Shown here: positions 9,234-19,781 of the stretch, in pieces | How positions within the stretch are numbered: the first letter of the stretch is position 1 | Layout of the letters: every line of letters starts with the position of its first letter | Assembly: GCA_025716855.1 (NCBI GenBank) | Contig: JAIXMQ010000146.1 | Coordinates: 1-28,474, forward strand | Reading direction: 5' to 3' | Length of the DNA stretch: 28,474 bases | Origin: Pilaira anomala | Taxonomy: Eukaryota; Mucoromycota; Mucoromycetes; Mucorales; Mucoraceae | Program-made: the position numbers and the translations under genes | The notes under the pieces: model-generated | Told to the model about the DNA's origin: nothing | The model's database searches: none | The model's input: the letters and a program-made list of their open reading frames with translations, nothing else

Positions 9234-10560
9234 ATTATGTAAATGAGCTCTTTTTTTCTATCTCACTTTTCTCTTTTCTTTCTTTTTTTTTATCATCTCT
9301 TTCACTTATTTCTTTTTGTATAATTTTTTTTTCAATAAAAACCATTCATAACTTATATCTCATATTACAATAATCATTGGATCTTTTAAAATTCAATTTA
9401 TTTTAAAGTAGGGATATAAAGCTACTTTTATTATACAAACTTACAGTCTTTACTATCTAGGGGTCATGGATCTATTTGAGCAATAAGGTACTCAAATATA
9501 CTTCAAGTCTTTAAAATATAACAACTTATGCTATTGTTTCTCCATCTTAGACATTAGGAATCTTGGAGTTTCTTTCTCACAGCTTAAAGCTGAAAATTAC
9601 TTTTTTAAGGTACATCCTTGAAAAATAAAACTATCAAATACATGTATAGTAACTTCTCCTTTTGATTCAAAACAGTTTATATGTTTTTCAATCATCTTAT
9701 TTTATAGCAAGGGTAAATTTAAAAATATATCACTCTAAACTACAAACATTTAATTATCTTTCTTTCTTCTAGGTAACACTTTCGAATTTGACTCTTTGGT
9801 CTATGGTAAATTTGTAATACTAGATCCTAATAATAATAGACTTTCTCAAGTCATATTGTCACATCATGGAATGGTTAATATTTGGCTGTTGCTGTTTTAG
9901 ATATTTTTATTTATATTTGTTACCATTATCTAGAACGCTCATTTACATGTATATGAAATAAATAAATGTTCCATTTGTTCACGTTATAACTCTTAACCTT
10001 TCTCTATAAAACATATTATTATTATGGACGCATTCAAATATTTGCTTTTTTTAATTTTTTTGTTTTGGATCATGTTTCAATTTTTTTTAAAGTTCAAACG
10101 ATTGCATATTTTGTATATTTATGGCCGTTATACGGTCTTTATTTTACTGTAGACAGAGATTTGTTTACGCTCTTTAGAATATATTTTACCGTCATTAGAT
10201 TATTTTACACTCTCTTTAGTAAATATAATATAATTAGGCTCTCATCATAACTATTACGGTACTTAGTGAATAATATTCTGAATTATTAAGAGTAAAAAAC
10301 CGTCGTCAGTAATCATATTATTGAAATTATCAGTATTTTTATTTCTATCCTTTGTATTTTAATCACTGGAATAATTACTATTTTTTTTTTCAATCCTTGG
10401 AATTTTAATTACTAAAATTTTCAGTATCTATATTTCTACCTTTATTATTTTGAATACTGAAAAATTCAATAATTAAATATCTATCTTCAGGGTACATTGT
10501 AAATCGTATGTACTGAATTTTAGCTGTAACGTTTTAGTGTATATGTACACTGAAGATAGT
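9234..10560. other. Non-coding AT-rich intergenic stretch with degenerate internal repetition
   Basis: About 1.3 kb without a supported gene. Around 10290-10480 a loosely repeated pattern (ATTATCAGTATTTTTATTTC-like followed by TTTTAATTACT) occurs two or three times with strong divergence; this may be an old local duplication. Small open frames here lack any recognisable motif. Confidence 0.45.
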
Positions 10561-10576
10561 TTTTTACTTTCTTCTA

Positions 10577-10999
10577 GTGGTCATAGTGATGGTTTATACT
10601 ATTCCCAAAAGAACAGCACACACTCTATTACCAATCATTTACCGTTGTTGTAGACAAGGTTCGGTTATCCGATCTGATGGCTGGGCAGCTTACAGTAGCC
10701 TTTACCCTCGTGGTATAGATAACACCGGAACCCATGACGCTTACAGCAATGCAATGGGTTTTAGATCTGGTGGTTACTTCTTTCGTCAGCATCAATTAGT
10801 AAACCATTCAAACTTTTACGCCACTTCTGACGGTGTTTTTGGTAACAATACAATCGAACCCATCAATACCAATATGATTGAAGGATTGTGGTTCCATTTG
10901 AAGGATAAAATACACAAGAGATACTACAATGAGAGGGATCTGCCTGGTAAATTGATAGAATTGTGGACAATACGGCTTAATGAGAAAAGAATTAGGTAA
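10577..10999 (+). pseudogene. Merlin/ISXO2-like transposase fragment, N-terminally truncated
   Basis: This 140-codon frame carries the C-terminal half of an IS1595/ISXO2-like DDE domain. I-R-S-D-G-W-A-A-Y holds the second catalytic Asp, followed by V-N-H-S-N-F-Y and then N-T-N-M-I-E-G-L-W-F-H-L-K with the catalytic Glu. In eukaryotes such transposases belong to the Merlin superfamily. The N-terminal zinc ribbon and the first catalytic Asp are absent. The frame is open only a few codons upstream of the listed ATG (F-L-L-V-V-I-V), and that text is not family-like, so the fragment is truncated or starts at a lost exon. The surviving segment has no internal stop. No flanking TIRs were found by eye. 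Confidence 0.72.
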
Positions 11000-12430
11000 T
11001 TTTTACTATAAAATAAAACTGAAAAAAACTCTTCTAAACTAAAAAAATAATCATCTTTATATATCTTGAATATCTTGATGATTGTATTTGAAAAGGACCA
11101 TCTTTTGAGTGGTTTAAACGAATTTATACTCAATTCTTCTGCTTTTGAATTTAAACGTTTTATTCTTTCGAATTGGCCATAAATAATCTTAGATCCTGTC
11201 TATCAGACCGGATAACAATCTATGTCTCTATTCAATTGTGCCTTGTAATTAAATTACAGGGTTAATTATCGATCTGGGATCCATTGCTACAGATTTCATT
11301 GGTGAATGCTTTTATTATAATTGACAAAGAACCATGTTTTATTGTACGACCCGGTCAATCCTATTGTTTTATTTGGATTGAATTATGTTTTTCCGTTTTT
11401 GGGATTGAATTGACAGTTGTTGGGATACTTGTTATTCCAACAGTGTTATTCTTTTTATTCTTATTTCTTATACGGGTAATACTGTCGTATTTAATCCTAT
11501 AATTAAACAGAATACAATTACATCTTATATAGTTAATAGTTATAATATACACGATATATTATAACACTGGTATATTAAGTGGCACATTCAAGTCCTTATT
11601 ATTCGAATCATAACTACTTTAATTTATACTTTATTTTCTCTACCTATCACAGCGGATCACTATAAATTATTATTAACAGTAGCCCTTCCGCGGTCAGTGA
11701 CAGGCATTTAAGGTGATATATATCTTTATTCAGTAACTCAGGTTTCACCAATACATTTATCTTGACAAATCCTTATAGTTCCTCCGCTACGGTAGAACTA
11801 TATTGAAGGAACGATGTCTGTTATTAAAGTGATAATTTGGTATAAAAGGAACACTAATTTTTACTATGAATTACTCTCAATTAAAATAAAGGATCACAAA
11901 GAGTCTCATTTCTTTTCTTGTCTTTCTTACATTTTTTTACCAATAAACAATAAATAAATAAATTTACCAATTGTCACAAATATAATATCGCTTTATTATT
12001 AATAGATGAATAATGTATTTTTGCTGGTAATAGTCGTTCTTATCCCAAAGCAAGGTAGCTAACCTTGTATCGAGACTATTAACAGTAAATATCTCTTACT
12101 CTATTTATTAATATAAATTGAGAATTTATTTTGGTTTTTATTTTTATTTAATCCCAATTTTTATGTATTAATATTTGCCTATGGTATTCTACCGGCAATC
12201 ATATTTGAAGTCAATTGTATCTGCATTTAAATATAGAGGATTTCCTTTAGGTTCAAGATATTGATAATGATATACAATGTTAAACATGTATATTATTATG
12301 AGGAGATAACAGGTTTTTATTATAATGTTTAGTTTTATATCTCTGATCCACTTATGTTTTTATAAGTAGAGATGATGCAAATACGACAGGAATATCTCTG
12401 GCGTAGATAAAATAAAAATGATGTCAAGGC
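11000..12430. other. Intergenic stretch without a supported gene
   Basis: About 1.4 kb between the Merlin-like fragment and the poly-serine ORF. A TATA-like element (TATAAAAGG near 11840) followed by pyrimidine-rich sequence gives the region a promoter-like or LTR-like look. I could not find paired LTRs, a primer-binding site or target duplications. No coding or RNA gene is supported. Confidence 0.4.
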
Positions 12431-12434
12431 TGGT

Positions 12435-13028
12435 ATGGAACTTTGTCTCCGTGAGGTATCTTTCAACGGTACTATCATTGAGAGGCATGATGATCTTTAT
12501 GATGAGGGTATCATTATCAGAGATCTAGATGGCAATCCTAGGGAAATACAAGAACAGTACGAAGCTCGTGCTACAGAAAGACGGGAAAGAGACCTAAGAA
12601 AATACTGTGCTGGAGCCAATGTACGTCAGTATGCTAGTCGTACATATTGTGAGAGATCTATGCGTGGTAGAGACAATGAGCGTGGTCTCAATACCGATGA
12701 GTCTTTATCATCGGAAGAAGAGGAAACAAATGGTGACAATACAGATTTTTCTTTTTCTGACAGTGACGATGATTACGATGGTTTATCAACCGAGTTTAAT
12801 ATCAAATTTGTTATTAATGCTGTTTCTGGTTCTTCTTCTCCTTTAGCATCATTCAATAGATTACCTTCTCCTCCCCCTAGATTGTTAAAAGGCTCTTCTT
12901 CTTCTTCTTCTTCTTCTTCTTCTTCTTCTTCTTCTTCTTCTTCTTCTAATTCAATCAATTTCATTCCTTTAGTAAGTAGTATCTCAAGTTCTGCAGTCAT
13001 TGGTGAGTCAAGTAAACATTATGGTTGA
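12435..13028 (+). CDS. Hypothetical low-complexity protein with poly-serine tract
   Basis: A 197-codon frame with no family I recognise. Residues 1-100 are charged and mostly helical in character (E-I-Q-E-Q-Y-E-A-R-A-T-E-R-R-E-R-D-L-R). An acidic stretch follows (S-S-E-E-E-E, D-S-D-D-D-Y-D), then a proline-rich bit (L-P-S-P-P-P-R) and about 18 consecutive serines encoded by a TCT repeat. The frame ends at a TGA at 13026-13028. Without that stop it would run on for about 28 codons of basic, Gly/Arg/Ser-rich sequence to a TAG at 13107-13109, so the original C-terminus may be longer. The start is the first ATG after an in-frame stop. No transposase motif is visible and no partner gene is adjacent. 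It may be a relic rather than an expressed gene. Confidence 0.4.
   Translation: MELCLREVSFNGTIIERHDDLYDEGIIIRDLDGNPREIQEQYEARATERRERDLRKYCAGANVRQYASRTYCERSMRGRDNERGLNTDESLSSEEEETNGDNTDFSFSDSDDDYDGLSTEFNIKFVINAVSGSSSPLASFNRLPSPPPRLLKGSSSSSSSSSSSSSSSSSSNSINFIPLVSSISSSAVIGESSKHYG
12894..12947 (+). repeat. (TCT)18 trinucleotide microsatellite inside the ORF
   Basis: An uninterrupted run of TCT codons encodes serine in the hypothetical protein at 12435-13028. It is in frame, so length changes alter only the number of serines. The opposite strand would read poly-Glu and is not a gene. Confidence 0.9.
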
Positions 13029-13029
13029 C

Positions 13030-13656
13030 CTCAAGGCAGTAGAGGAAGATCTAAGACTCGTGGTTGTAAGAGTGGAGTGAGCACTACTTCTAGAACAAAT
13101 CGTAGATAGTTTCACTTCTTTTTCTTCTGAAATCGATTAATTTTTTCTTGTTAGTTACATACTACTTGTACACTTTCTTTTTTTTTACTCGCCCTAAATT
13201 GCTTTATCATCTAATTTATCAACTTATATTTCTTATCAATTTATATTAATAAAATTTATTAATCACTAAAACAACTGTATTGGATTTTAACAATAGCTTG
13301 ACTTATTCGATTATTTGAATATAAAAGGTAGGCGAGTTTATTTAAGCTCATTTATCAAAGAATTCATTACTTAAAAATAAATCACGCACGCAAAGTCCGA
13401 AACATCTGAAAATTCTATTAAATTTATGAAATACCCCTTAAAAATCCATTAAAAAAAAATTGAGAAAGTGAAAGATATTAAATTGTACCCTGAAAGCTCT
13501 GAATAATAATAATAAAAAAAAAAGATTTTTCGGATTTTTGATAATCTTCAAAGTACATAAAAAATCAGTTCTAATTAATCAGTATTTCAAACTTTTAAGA
13601 GACTATATATTTTTTGTCTTTGATTTATTATTATAAAAAAAACATAATAAATAAAA
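13030..13656. other. Non-coding stretch between convergent frames
   Basis: After the basic read-through extension of the poly-serine ORF (to 13109), the sequence is AT-rich with short A and T runs. I see no gene, repeat array or RNA here. Confidence 0.5.
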
Positions 13657-13682
13657 TTAGTTTGTTGTTGACAACAAACTAA
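13657..13682. repeat. Perfect 12-base inverted repeat over the stop codon of the Tnp2-like gene
   Basis: TTAGTTTGTTGT and its exact reverse complement are separated by two bases (TG). The right arm contains the TAG stop of the minus-strand Tnp2-like frame. A transcript of that frame could form a tight hairpin just at its end. Confidence 0.8.
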
Positions 13683-15151
13683 TAGTCATAATAATCCATA
13701 TTTCTACTAAACATATCATATCCACCAATTTCTAAATCAAGTCTTTTCATTCTAGGCCAAAAGAAATACATTCTACCTGGAAACTTCAATTTTGAGACTA
13801 TGGAAGCCACCGTTGTCATAAGATCACTAATTTCAATTACCTCCAAAGTAGAAGATTGATTAATTTCAAGATTATTGTAGCTTTCTTTCGTATTACAATG
13901 AGGAATACCACCAGAGGAAACTTGAACGTTTTGAAATATATGTACCAGTGCCAAAGTCTTTGTTGAATTGTTTTGAGTATGCTCAAACAACAGTAAAACT
14001 CTTCCAATCAAAGGTCTGGTGTCATTATCAGAAGCAATCAAAGCAAATTGATTCATTCGTTTTTTTTTACGACAAACCATTATCGAGCTATCAAATAACC
14101 TATTCTTTTCAGGGAAGGTTACTTTTTCTGCACATTTGATTTCAGGGTTGATGTTTTCAGCTGGTACATCCCAAAAGTGTGATAAACGGGATTTCAATTT
14201 GTATTTATCATATGTGATGACTTGAGCAACTTGTTTAAAATCAACAGAAGCAACAGAATTATTATTTTCAACGGTAGTACCTTGATGTCTAGCATTATAA
14301 TTAAGGGATGCTTCATCAACAAAAATATTTTCAACATTTTTTTCAAGTCTACTAGTTGAGCTAATTTTCTTCTTCATTCTCTGAATTCTTCGCTCCATGC
14401 TTCGACAACTAATCTGCCTTAAAGTTCCCATAACTTTAATAGTTTGAGTTACATGCAAGAGGTAATGTTGATTGATATTGAACTGCTCTTCAGGAATGAA
14501 TTTCCGGTAGAAATCAAGCCAAATGTTAATTAATTTATCAAGTTCTACAAGTTCTTCTTCAGAAATTGAATACTGAGTTGCAATTGAACAAGCTTTGGAA
14601 ATTGATTCCAATGCAATAATAGCTTCTCTTAAGTCTTCTTTTTCTTTATCAGTCACTCCTCTTGATTTTTCTTGTTGTTGCTGTAGCTTTTCGATGACTA
14701 AAGTGGGGACAATATACTTCAGAAATACCATATAATCAACACCTCTTGCCTTAGATGTGTTACGGAATACATCTTTAAATTCACCGTCAAAAATAGGAGG
14801 AATATTCTTTGCTTCTTCTAAAATGTTATCAGCAATAGATTCATAATTTGATTTGGCTAATTTTAATATAGTGTTACAAAGAGCAATTAGAAGATCACGG
14901 AGTTTACAGGAAATATTTAACGAAAACAAGTGAAATTCGTCAAGACCCACGTAGAAAATGGTAGTAAAAGAAGGTAGCTCTCTAAAAATAGAAGGTTGCT
15001 TGATACCGCGTTCAGGGTCACCGTTCTTATATTCATCAATTGTACGAAGACGACAAGGCTGGGAAGAGTCATTTGCGGGATTACCAAAACACATTCGATT
15101 CATTTGTCGATCTGAGAAAATAGTACAAAATCTGCAAGCCCAATACGACAT
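13679..15151 (-). pseudogene. Tnp2-like transposase-family protein, C-terminal portion
   Basis: A 490-codon open frame. It begins in a cysteine pair region (Y-W-A-C-R-F-C), continues with R-G-I-K-Q-P-S-I-F-R-E-L-P and G-L-D-E-F-H-L-F, and later has F-L-K-Y-I-V-P-T-L-V. The central helical block ends L-L-H-V-T-Q-T-I-K-V-M-G-T-L-R and C-R-S-M-E-R-R-I. This order (GIKG.S-like motif, D-x-x-H-L, then the long helical domain ending G-x-L-R and M-E-R) is what I know from Tnp2-type proteins of CACTA/Plavaka elements and their multi-copy fungal relatives. The frame stays open ten or so codons upstream of the listed Met (N-Y-L-A-G-H), again family-like, so the Met is not a true start. The N-terminal DDE half is missing. 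The last ~150 residues are not recognisable. It is a truncated relic or a domesticated fragment; the long frame without stops is notable. Confidence 0.62.
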
Positions 15152-15189
15152 ATGACCAGCTAAATAGTTGATTTTCAGATACAGAGGGT

Positions 15190-16090
15190 ATCAATAATAA
15201 ACTTGTTATTATAAAAAAAGCCAAGTATGACTCACAACAAAAATATTGCTTTTCTATAACATTGTATACATCTGAACCAAAGATCAATAGTATTTTTTTT
15301 CGCGAAACTGCTTGAAAAAATATTATTCAAATCCTTTTATTAATTTTAATGTAAAGGTATTTCCCAAGTAAAAAAGATAAAATGGATCTTCGGTTCAATT
15401 AAAAATTTACATGCAAAAAGAAACGTAATAGACTATACTTTTTATATCGGGTGATCAAGTATGAAGTGTTCATACCATATATCTATTTTTTTTTTTTTTT
15501 GTTTCTTCTAAAATCTAAATGAGAAAAAACCTGTATATATATATATATATATAAACTCAAATGTATAGTATAACAACGCCTGATGAGTACAACACTATGT
15601 CTGTCCTGACAATAAAGATATTTAGGGTCATGTCAATTTCAATCTAACTGAAATACTATTCAATTCAAGCAATATGTTGTTCTTTCTCCCATGCTATTTA
15701 CTGCAGAGAATAGTATATATAAGATCAAAGTTTCGGTCCTTTGCTGAACATATGTATAGGTATATAGATAAATTATTTCTTTTTACTGTTTCGAATGAAT
15801 TAAGCGGGTACTTGATCGCTCTCACATACAAGAAGCAATCAAGTAATAAGAGCTTTTTATTTTATTTTATTTATAAAAAAAAAGAGAGCAATACAGTTTC
15901 TCTTCTGCTAAACCACTCGTACATAACAAGATCAATACATGCTTTTTTCTAAGTAATAACTTGTTACTTTTTTTTTTTCTTTAAAGCGCCTGTTTAAAAA
16001 AAAATCCAACATATCGAAAGAACGACACACATTACACGCTTTCTGTTTTTTGATTTTTTTTTTTTTAACCTGTTTTCTAAATAAATAGCC
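15190..16090. other. Intergenic stretch with simple repeats
   Basis: AT-rich sequence between the Tnp2-like relic and the LCL2-like gene. It contains a T run near 15486 and a (TA)n run around 15535-15553. One plus-strand open frame near 15674 has no recognisable feature and looks like chance. Sequence near the right end is presumably the promoter of the LCL2-like gene. Confidence 0.5.
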
Positions 16091-16091
16091 A

Positions 16092-16489
16092 ATGCGTTCA
16101 CACTCGATTCTCATTGCACTCTTATTCTTACTTGTTCAACAATGTGTTGGGTTTGACATCAAGTCTTTTATTATTTGGAGAAGAAACGATTGCAGACGCT
16201 GAACCATCTGTAGCGTTTGGTACGCCCTATTTCAACTGACGCCACGTCGAACCGAGCAGGTGAATATATAACAAGAAACTTTTTTTTTTTTTTTTTGCGT
16301 ATTTTTTACAATGTATTGATATAAGATAAATATGTAGTTATCGAATGTAAAGATTATATTTGCTCAGATACAGCCGATTGTGTCAAATCAGCCATCGATT
16401 GTCCATGTCCTTTACCAACCGATAAAAAATGTTTAATAGGTGATTGGTATATTTGTATTAATGGACAAGAATCATGCGACTCACTATAA
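16092..16489 (+). pseudogene. LCL2-like small secreted protein gene, first exon frame disrupted
   Basis: The first codons (M-R-S-H-S-I-L-I-A-L-L-F-L-L-V) form a clear signal peptide, followed by F-D-I-K-S-F. After a likely intron (acceptor TAG at 16335-16337), exon 2 reads I-E-C-K-D-Y-I-C-S-D-T-A-D-C-V-K, then D-C-P-C-P, C-L-I-G-D-W-Y-I-C, and stops at 16487-16489. The spacing C-K-D-Y-I-C ... C-V ... D-C-P-C-P is that of fungal long chronological lifespan protein 2 (LCL2), a short ER/secreted protein with a suggested role near ER-associated degradation. Between these parts the ATG frame has a TGA at 16200-16202. Another frame there reads F-G-E-E-T-I-A-D-A-E-P-S, a credible linker. So exon 1 needs frame changes and the donor is uncertain (GTGAAT at 16260 is one choice). 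It may be a real pseudogene or a gene hit by sequence indels. Confidence 0.6.
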
Positions 16490-16686
16490 AAAAAAAAAAT
16501 ATGATATAATAATTAATAAAAAAAATCTATATATATTTGTATAGAAGGGTGTTGTTGATAAATTAGTTGGCGTGTTTATATAATCCCTCTTGTTTGAATT
16601 CTATTTTTTTTTTTTTTTTTTCTTTCTTCCTTTCTTTTTTATTCATTTATTTATTTATCTTTATAAGAAAAAAAAATATATTAATT

Positions 16687-17094
16687 ATGCCTTCAGATAT
16701 AAGTTATAAAGCTATTATGCTTTATAAAACTGAAAAATGTAGAAATTGGGATGAACGAGGTTTCTGCAGGTAATGTGTAGTTTTTTTTTTGTTTGTTTGT
16801 CATACATAACATATTATATACTTATAAAAAAAAAGATATGGGAAGCGATGCCGTTATGCTCATGGTTTAGAAGAGCTCAGGCCTATTCCCCGCTCTAATC
16901 AATACAAGACAAAATCATGTAAAGCTTATCATGAACTTGGTACATGTCCATATGGTATTCGATGTACATTTATTCATAACACGACTTCAACCAACAGTAA
17001 CAAACCTTCTTCAACGATGAATAACAACTGGGATCCAATTCCTACTTTATCTGACCACAATTATGACCTTTACTATGGTACTTCATTAGTTTAA
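16687..17094 (+). CDS. Tandem CCCH zinc finger protein (TTP/TIS11 type)
   Basis: Two exons, 16687-16769 and 16836-17094, with a 66-base GT-AG intron inside the first finger, give a protein of about 113 residues. Finger 1 is C-X8-C-X5-C-X3-H (starting C-R-N-W-D-E-R-G-F-C), preceded by Y-K-T-E-K. Finger 2 has the same spacing (C-K-A-Y-H-E-L-G-T-C), preceded by Y-K-T-K-S. Eighteen residues lie between the first finger's His and the second finger's first Cys. The YKTE lead-in and the 18-residue linker are hallmarks of the tristetraprolin family. Those proteins bind AU-rich elements in mRNA 3' regions and recruit deadenylation and decay factors. The protein is very short, with only ~35 Ser/Thr/Asn-rich residues after the fingers. 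It ends near a 28-T tract. Confidence 0.9.
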
Positions 17095-17160
17095 AATAAT
17101 TTATAATAAAAAGATCTTTTTATCTCTTTTAATATATCGTCTTTTATTACTGCATTTATC

Positions 17161-17188
17161 TTTTTTTTTTTTTTTTTTTTTTTTTTTT
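17161..17188. repeat. Poly(T) tract of 28
   Basis: Twenty-eight uninterrupted T between the CCCH gene and the NDUFAF4 gene. Such runs recur here (30 A at 19751-19780 in an MFS intron, 25 A at 27293-27317 upstream of NOC2) and are typical of this genome's non-coding DNA. Confidence 0.9.
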
Positions 17189-17361
17189 GCATTGAAGTAC
17201 CTACCTATTTCGACAACATCAAGGTGACTGCTGAGTCCCCGCCTTTTTTTTTTGGAACTTGAGTATATTTTTTTGTGTCGCCTTCAAAGCACATTTTCTG
17301 GGATAATCCCTGCCACTCCCTCTTCTCTCTCTTTCTCTTTTAAAAAAAAACTTACATTAAA

Positions 17362-18192
17362 ATGGGTGCACAAACTTCAAAAGTTGCTAGAAAATTACCT
17401 ACAAAGGCGCGTCCAGAGACATTAAGTAATGTTCCTAAAGAGTCACCTGCAACACTTGGTTCAATGAGTTCTGCTTCAGGTAACAAAAAAAAAAAAAAAA
17501 AGAGACAACAATGACGTGACAATAACTTTAATAAACGTTTTTAAAATAGAATCAAAAAATGAGTTTATAGAAGAAGATAGTATGGATCCTCATTTAGCTG
17601 AAAACTTGAGATCGTTAGGTCCTGTTACGATTCCTCCCACCATTACAAAGATGAGACCTGTAAGATAAATAATAATAATAATAATAATAATAACTACTCT
17701 AAACAAAACTGTATCTTTTTTTTTTCTTTTTAGTCAGATACTATGTTGGGTATCATTCATAAAAGACACCAAGAAGAAAAGAGAGAAATTAAGGGATTAA
17801 CAGTATCCGATGGATTGATTTCGATTGATTCACTTTTCACTTTACTAGAACAGCGTAAACGATTAAATCCAGGCGAAATAGAGCAACCCGAGATCCGACA
17901 AGCGATGATGAAGAAATACGAATTAGATGAAGCTACCTTAAGTACGTTACTAAAATACTATAACACGATGGCCATCATGCCACCTGCTATTGATGATAAA
18001 GAAGAAAGACGAAACGGTGTTTGGGTAAACGATAAAGTCGATTGGGAATCCAAAGTCAAGCAAGTAGATGAACGTAATTCAAGAATTAAAAAAGCTAGAC
18101 AAGAAGCAATGAAAGATAATAATCGTGCTACCCAACCTAAATTAAAGGAACAAGAACAAAAGTTGAAAGATTTATTTGATGAAGATTATTAA
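17362..18192 (+). CDS. NDUFAF4: NDUFAF4-like mitochondrial complex I assembly factor
   Basis: Three exons (17362-17479, 17550-17659, 17734-18192) splice in frame into 228 residues. The human protein has 175. The start M-G-A-Q-T-S-K fits an N-myristoylation signal (Gly2, Ser6). The core in exon 3, running from I-I-H-K-R-H to L-L-K-Y-Y-N-T-M-A-I-M-P-P, aligns with the NDUFAF4 core: a short helix reading S-I-D-S-L-F-T-L-L, a charged stretch, Y-E-L-D-E-A-T-L-S-T-L-L-K-Y-Y, then a Pro-rich end. The last ~50 residues are a charged coiled-coil-like tail (Q-P-K-L-K-E-Q-E-Q-K). NDUFAF4 works with NDUFAF3 in building the peripheral arm of respiratory complex I, so the organism should have a proton-pumping complex I. 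Intron 1 has a run of A and intron 2 an (AAT)n repeat. The gene is convergent with the transporter gene 70 bases away. Confidence 0.85.
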
Positions 18193-18218
18193 AAACAAAA
18201 TAAAGAGAAAATATATTT

Positions 18219-18241
18219 ATGTATATATATATATATATATA
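18219..18241. repeat. (TA)n microsatellite between convergent genes
   Basis: A TA dinucleotide run lies in the 70-base gap between the stop of the NDUFAF4-like gene and the stop of the transporter gene. Both 3' ends must fall in or near it. Confidence 0.75.
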
Positions 18242-18262
18242 ATCTAAAGTTGTATATATATT

Positions 18263-19749
18263 TTAAATGCGTGTAAGGAATCCTTTGGTCATTTGTACTT
18301 TAAGCCAAACTAACAAAATTGCACTGATAAGGTAAACAACACCTGTAAACATCTTGTAGGTAAGATAAGGCTCAGATGATGAAGCGGTTTCGATCGCACT
18401 AGCGATACTAATACCAAAGATGGATATGATATTGAATAACAAGAGTGTAGATACACCTGTACTGTATTGTTCTGGTCTTAAAATTGCAGCAGTAATAGGT
18501 GTCACTATAAAAAAGAATTTGTTTAAAAAAAATGGCATTTTATATATATATATATAGGACTTACTCATTGCAAAATAAGCACCACAACATAAACCGAAAA
18601 GTACGGCATAAGCGACAAGTACACCAAAGCTAGTAGCAAATGTCCAAACAAACAAACTACTGAAAGAACTACCAAATGTGAAAATAATATTGGCGTTTAA
18701 TCTACCAATACGATCACCAATAAATCTATATAAAAATACAATGTATATAAGAATCAAAAATTAAGTTTTCATCCGTATTTTTAGTTACCCAACGAGAATA
18801 CGACCCGTAAAGTTAGCAGCAGACATGACAGCAATCAATGTAGAACCTTGTGTAGCTGTAAGACCTAAATGAGTTGCATAAGCTATAACAAACAAAAAAA
18901 AAATGGGGAGATTAATTTTACATCCATTAAAAAAATACACAATTAAAAACTAACCAGGAAGAAAGAAATAAGGAATAAAGTAACCCATAAGTCCAATGAC
19001 AGAAGCTAAAGACCATAATAAAAAGTTTTTATCTTGTAAAACATCTAATCGAAAGATATTCTTGAGTGATCTCTCCCCCTTCTTCTTTTTAGATGAAGTC
19101 TTTTCTTTAATCACCACACATGCAATTAAATTACAACCAAGACAAATAAAACCCAAAATTCGGTAAGTCCTAACGACAAAAAAAAAAATGTGTTGATCAT
19201 TTTGCATAAATAAAAAAATAATTTGCATAATAATTTTACCATGCAGCACCCAAGTTTTTGTTTAATGGTGTAATGACAAAGGGTAATACAAGTCCACCCA
19301 TACCTGAACCACCCGATGCAAGACCTAATGCTAATCCTCTTCTTTTGTTGAACCATAATGGTGCAATAGACATGGCAGTCTATTTAACAATTAGATTTGT
19401 ATATGTATATATATATATATATATTTTTACTTACAACGTAGAGAAAAGAAGCGCCCGAACCAAATAAAACACCTTGAGTCAAGTAAAGATGCCATATCTG
19501 TGTACTAAAACCAGCTAATTCCATTCCTAAAGTTGAAAGAAAAGTACCTAAAAGTAAGACACTGGTTGCACCAAATCTTGATGCAATGATTTGTGCTATA
19601 GGTCCCATCAAATTAACGCAAATTTCCAGAATTGTACCGACAAAACTAAGTTGAAATTGAGAATTTGGCACCGTGTCTCGGAACATGGTCTGATCATAAT
19701 GATCCTGCATAATACCTACATTTTTTTTAAAAAGGTTAAAAAATTCTGT

Positions 19750-19781
<32 letters not shown>

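Noticed and set aside
11417..11980. Second LTR candidate with TGTTGGGATAC start and TATAAAAGG
   Set aside because: No terminal CA with matching target duplication, no primer-binding site and no second copy in the window.
12773..13000. Poly-glutamate protein on the minus strand
   Set aside because: It is the antisense reading of the TCT repeat in the poly-serine ORF.
15674..15952. 92-codon frame as a gene
   Set aside because: Hydrophobic, AT-driven composition, no motif, no intron or context support.
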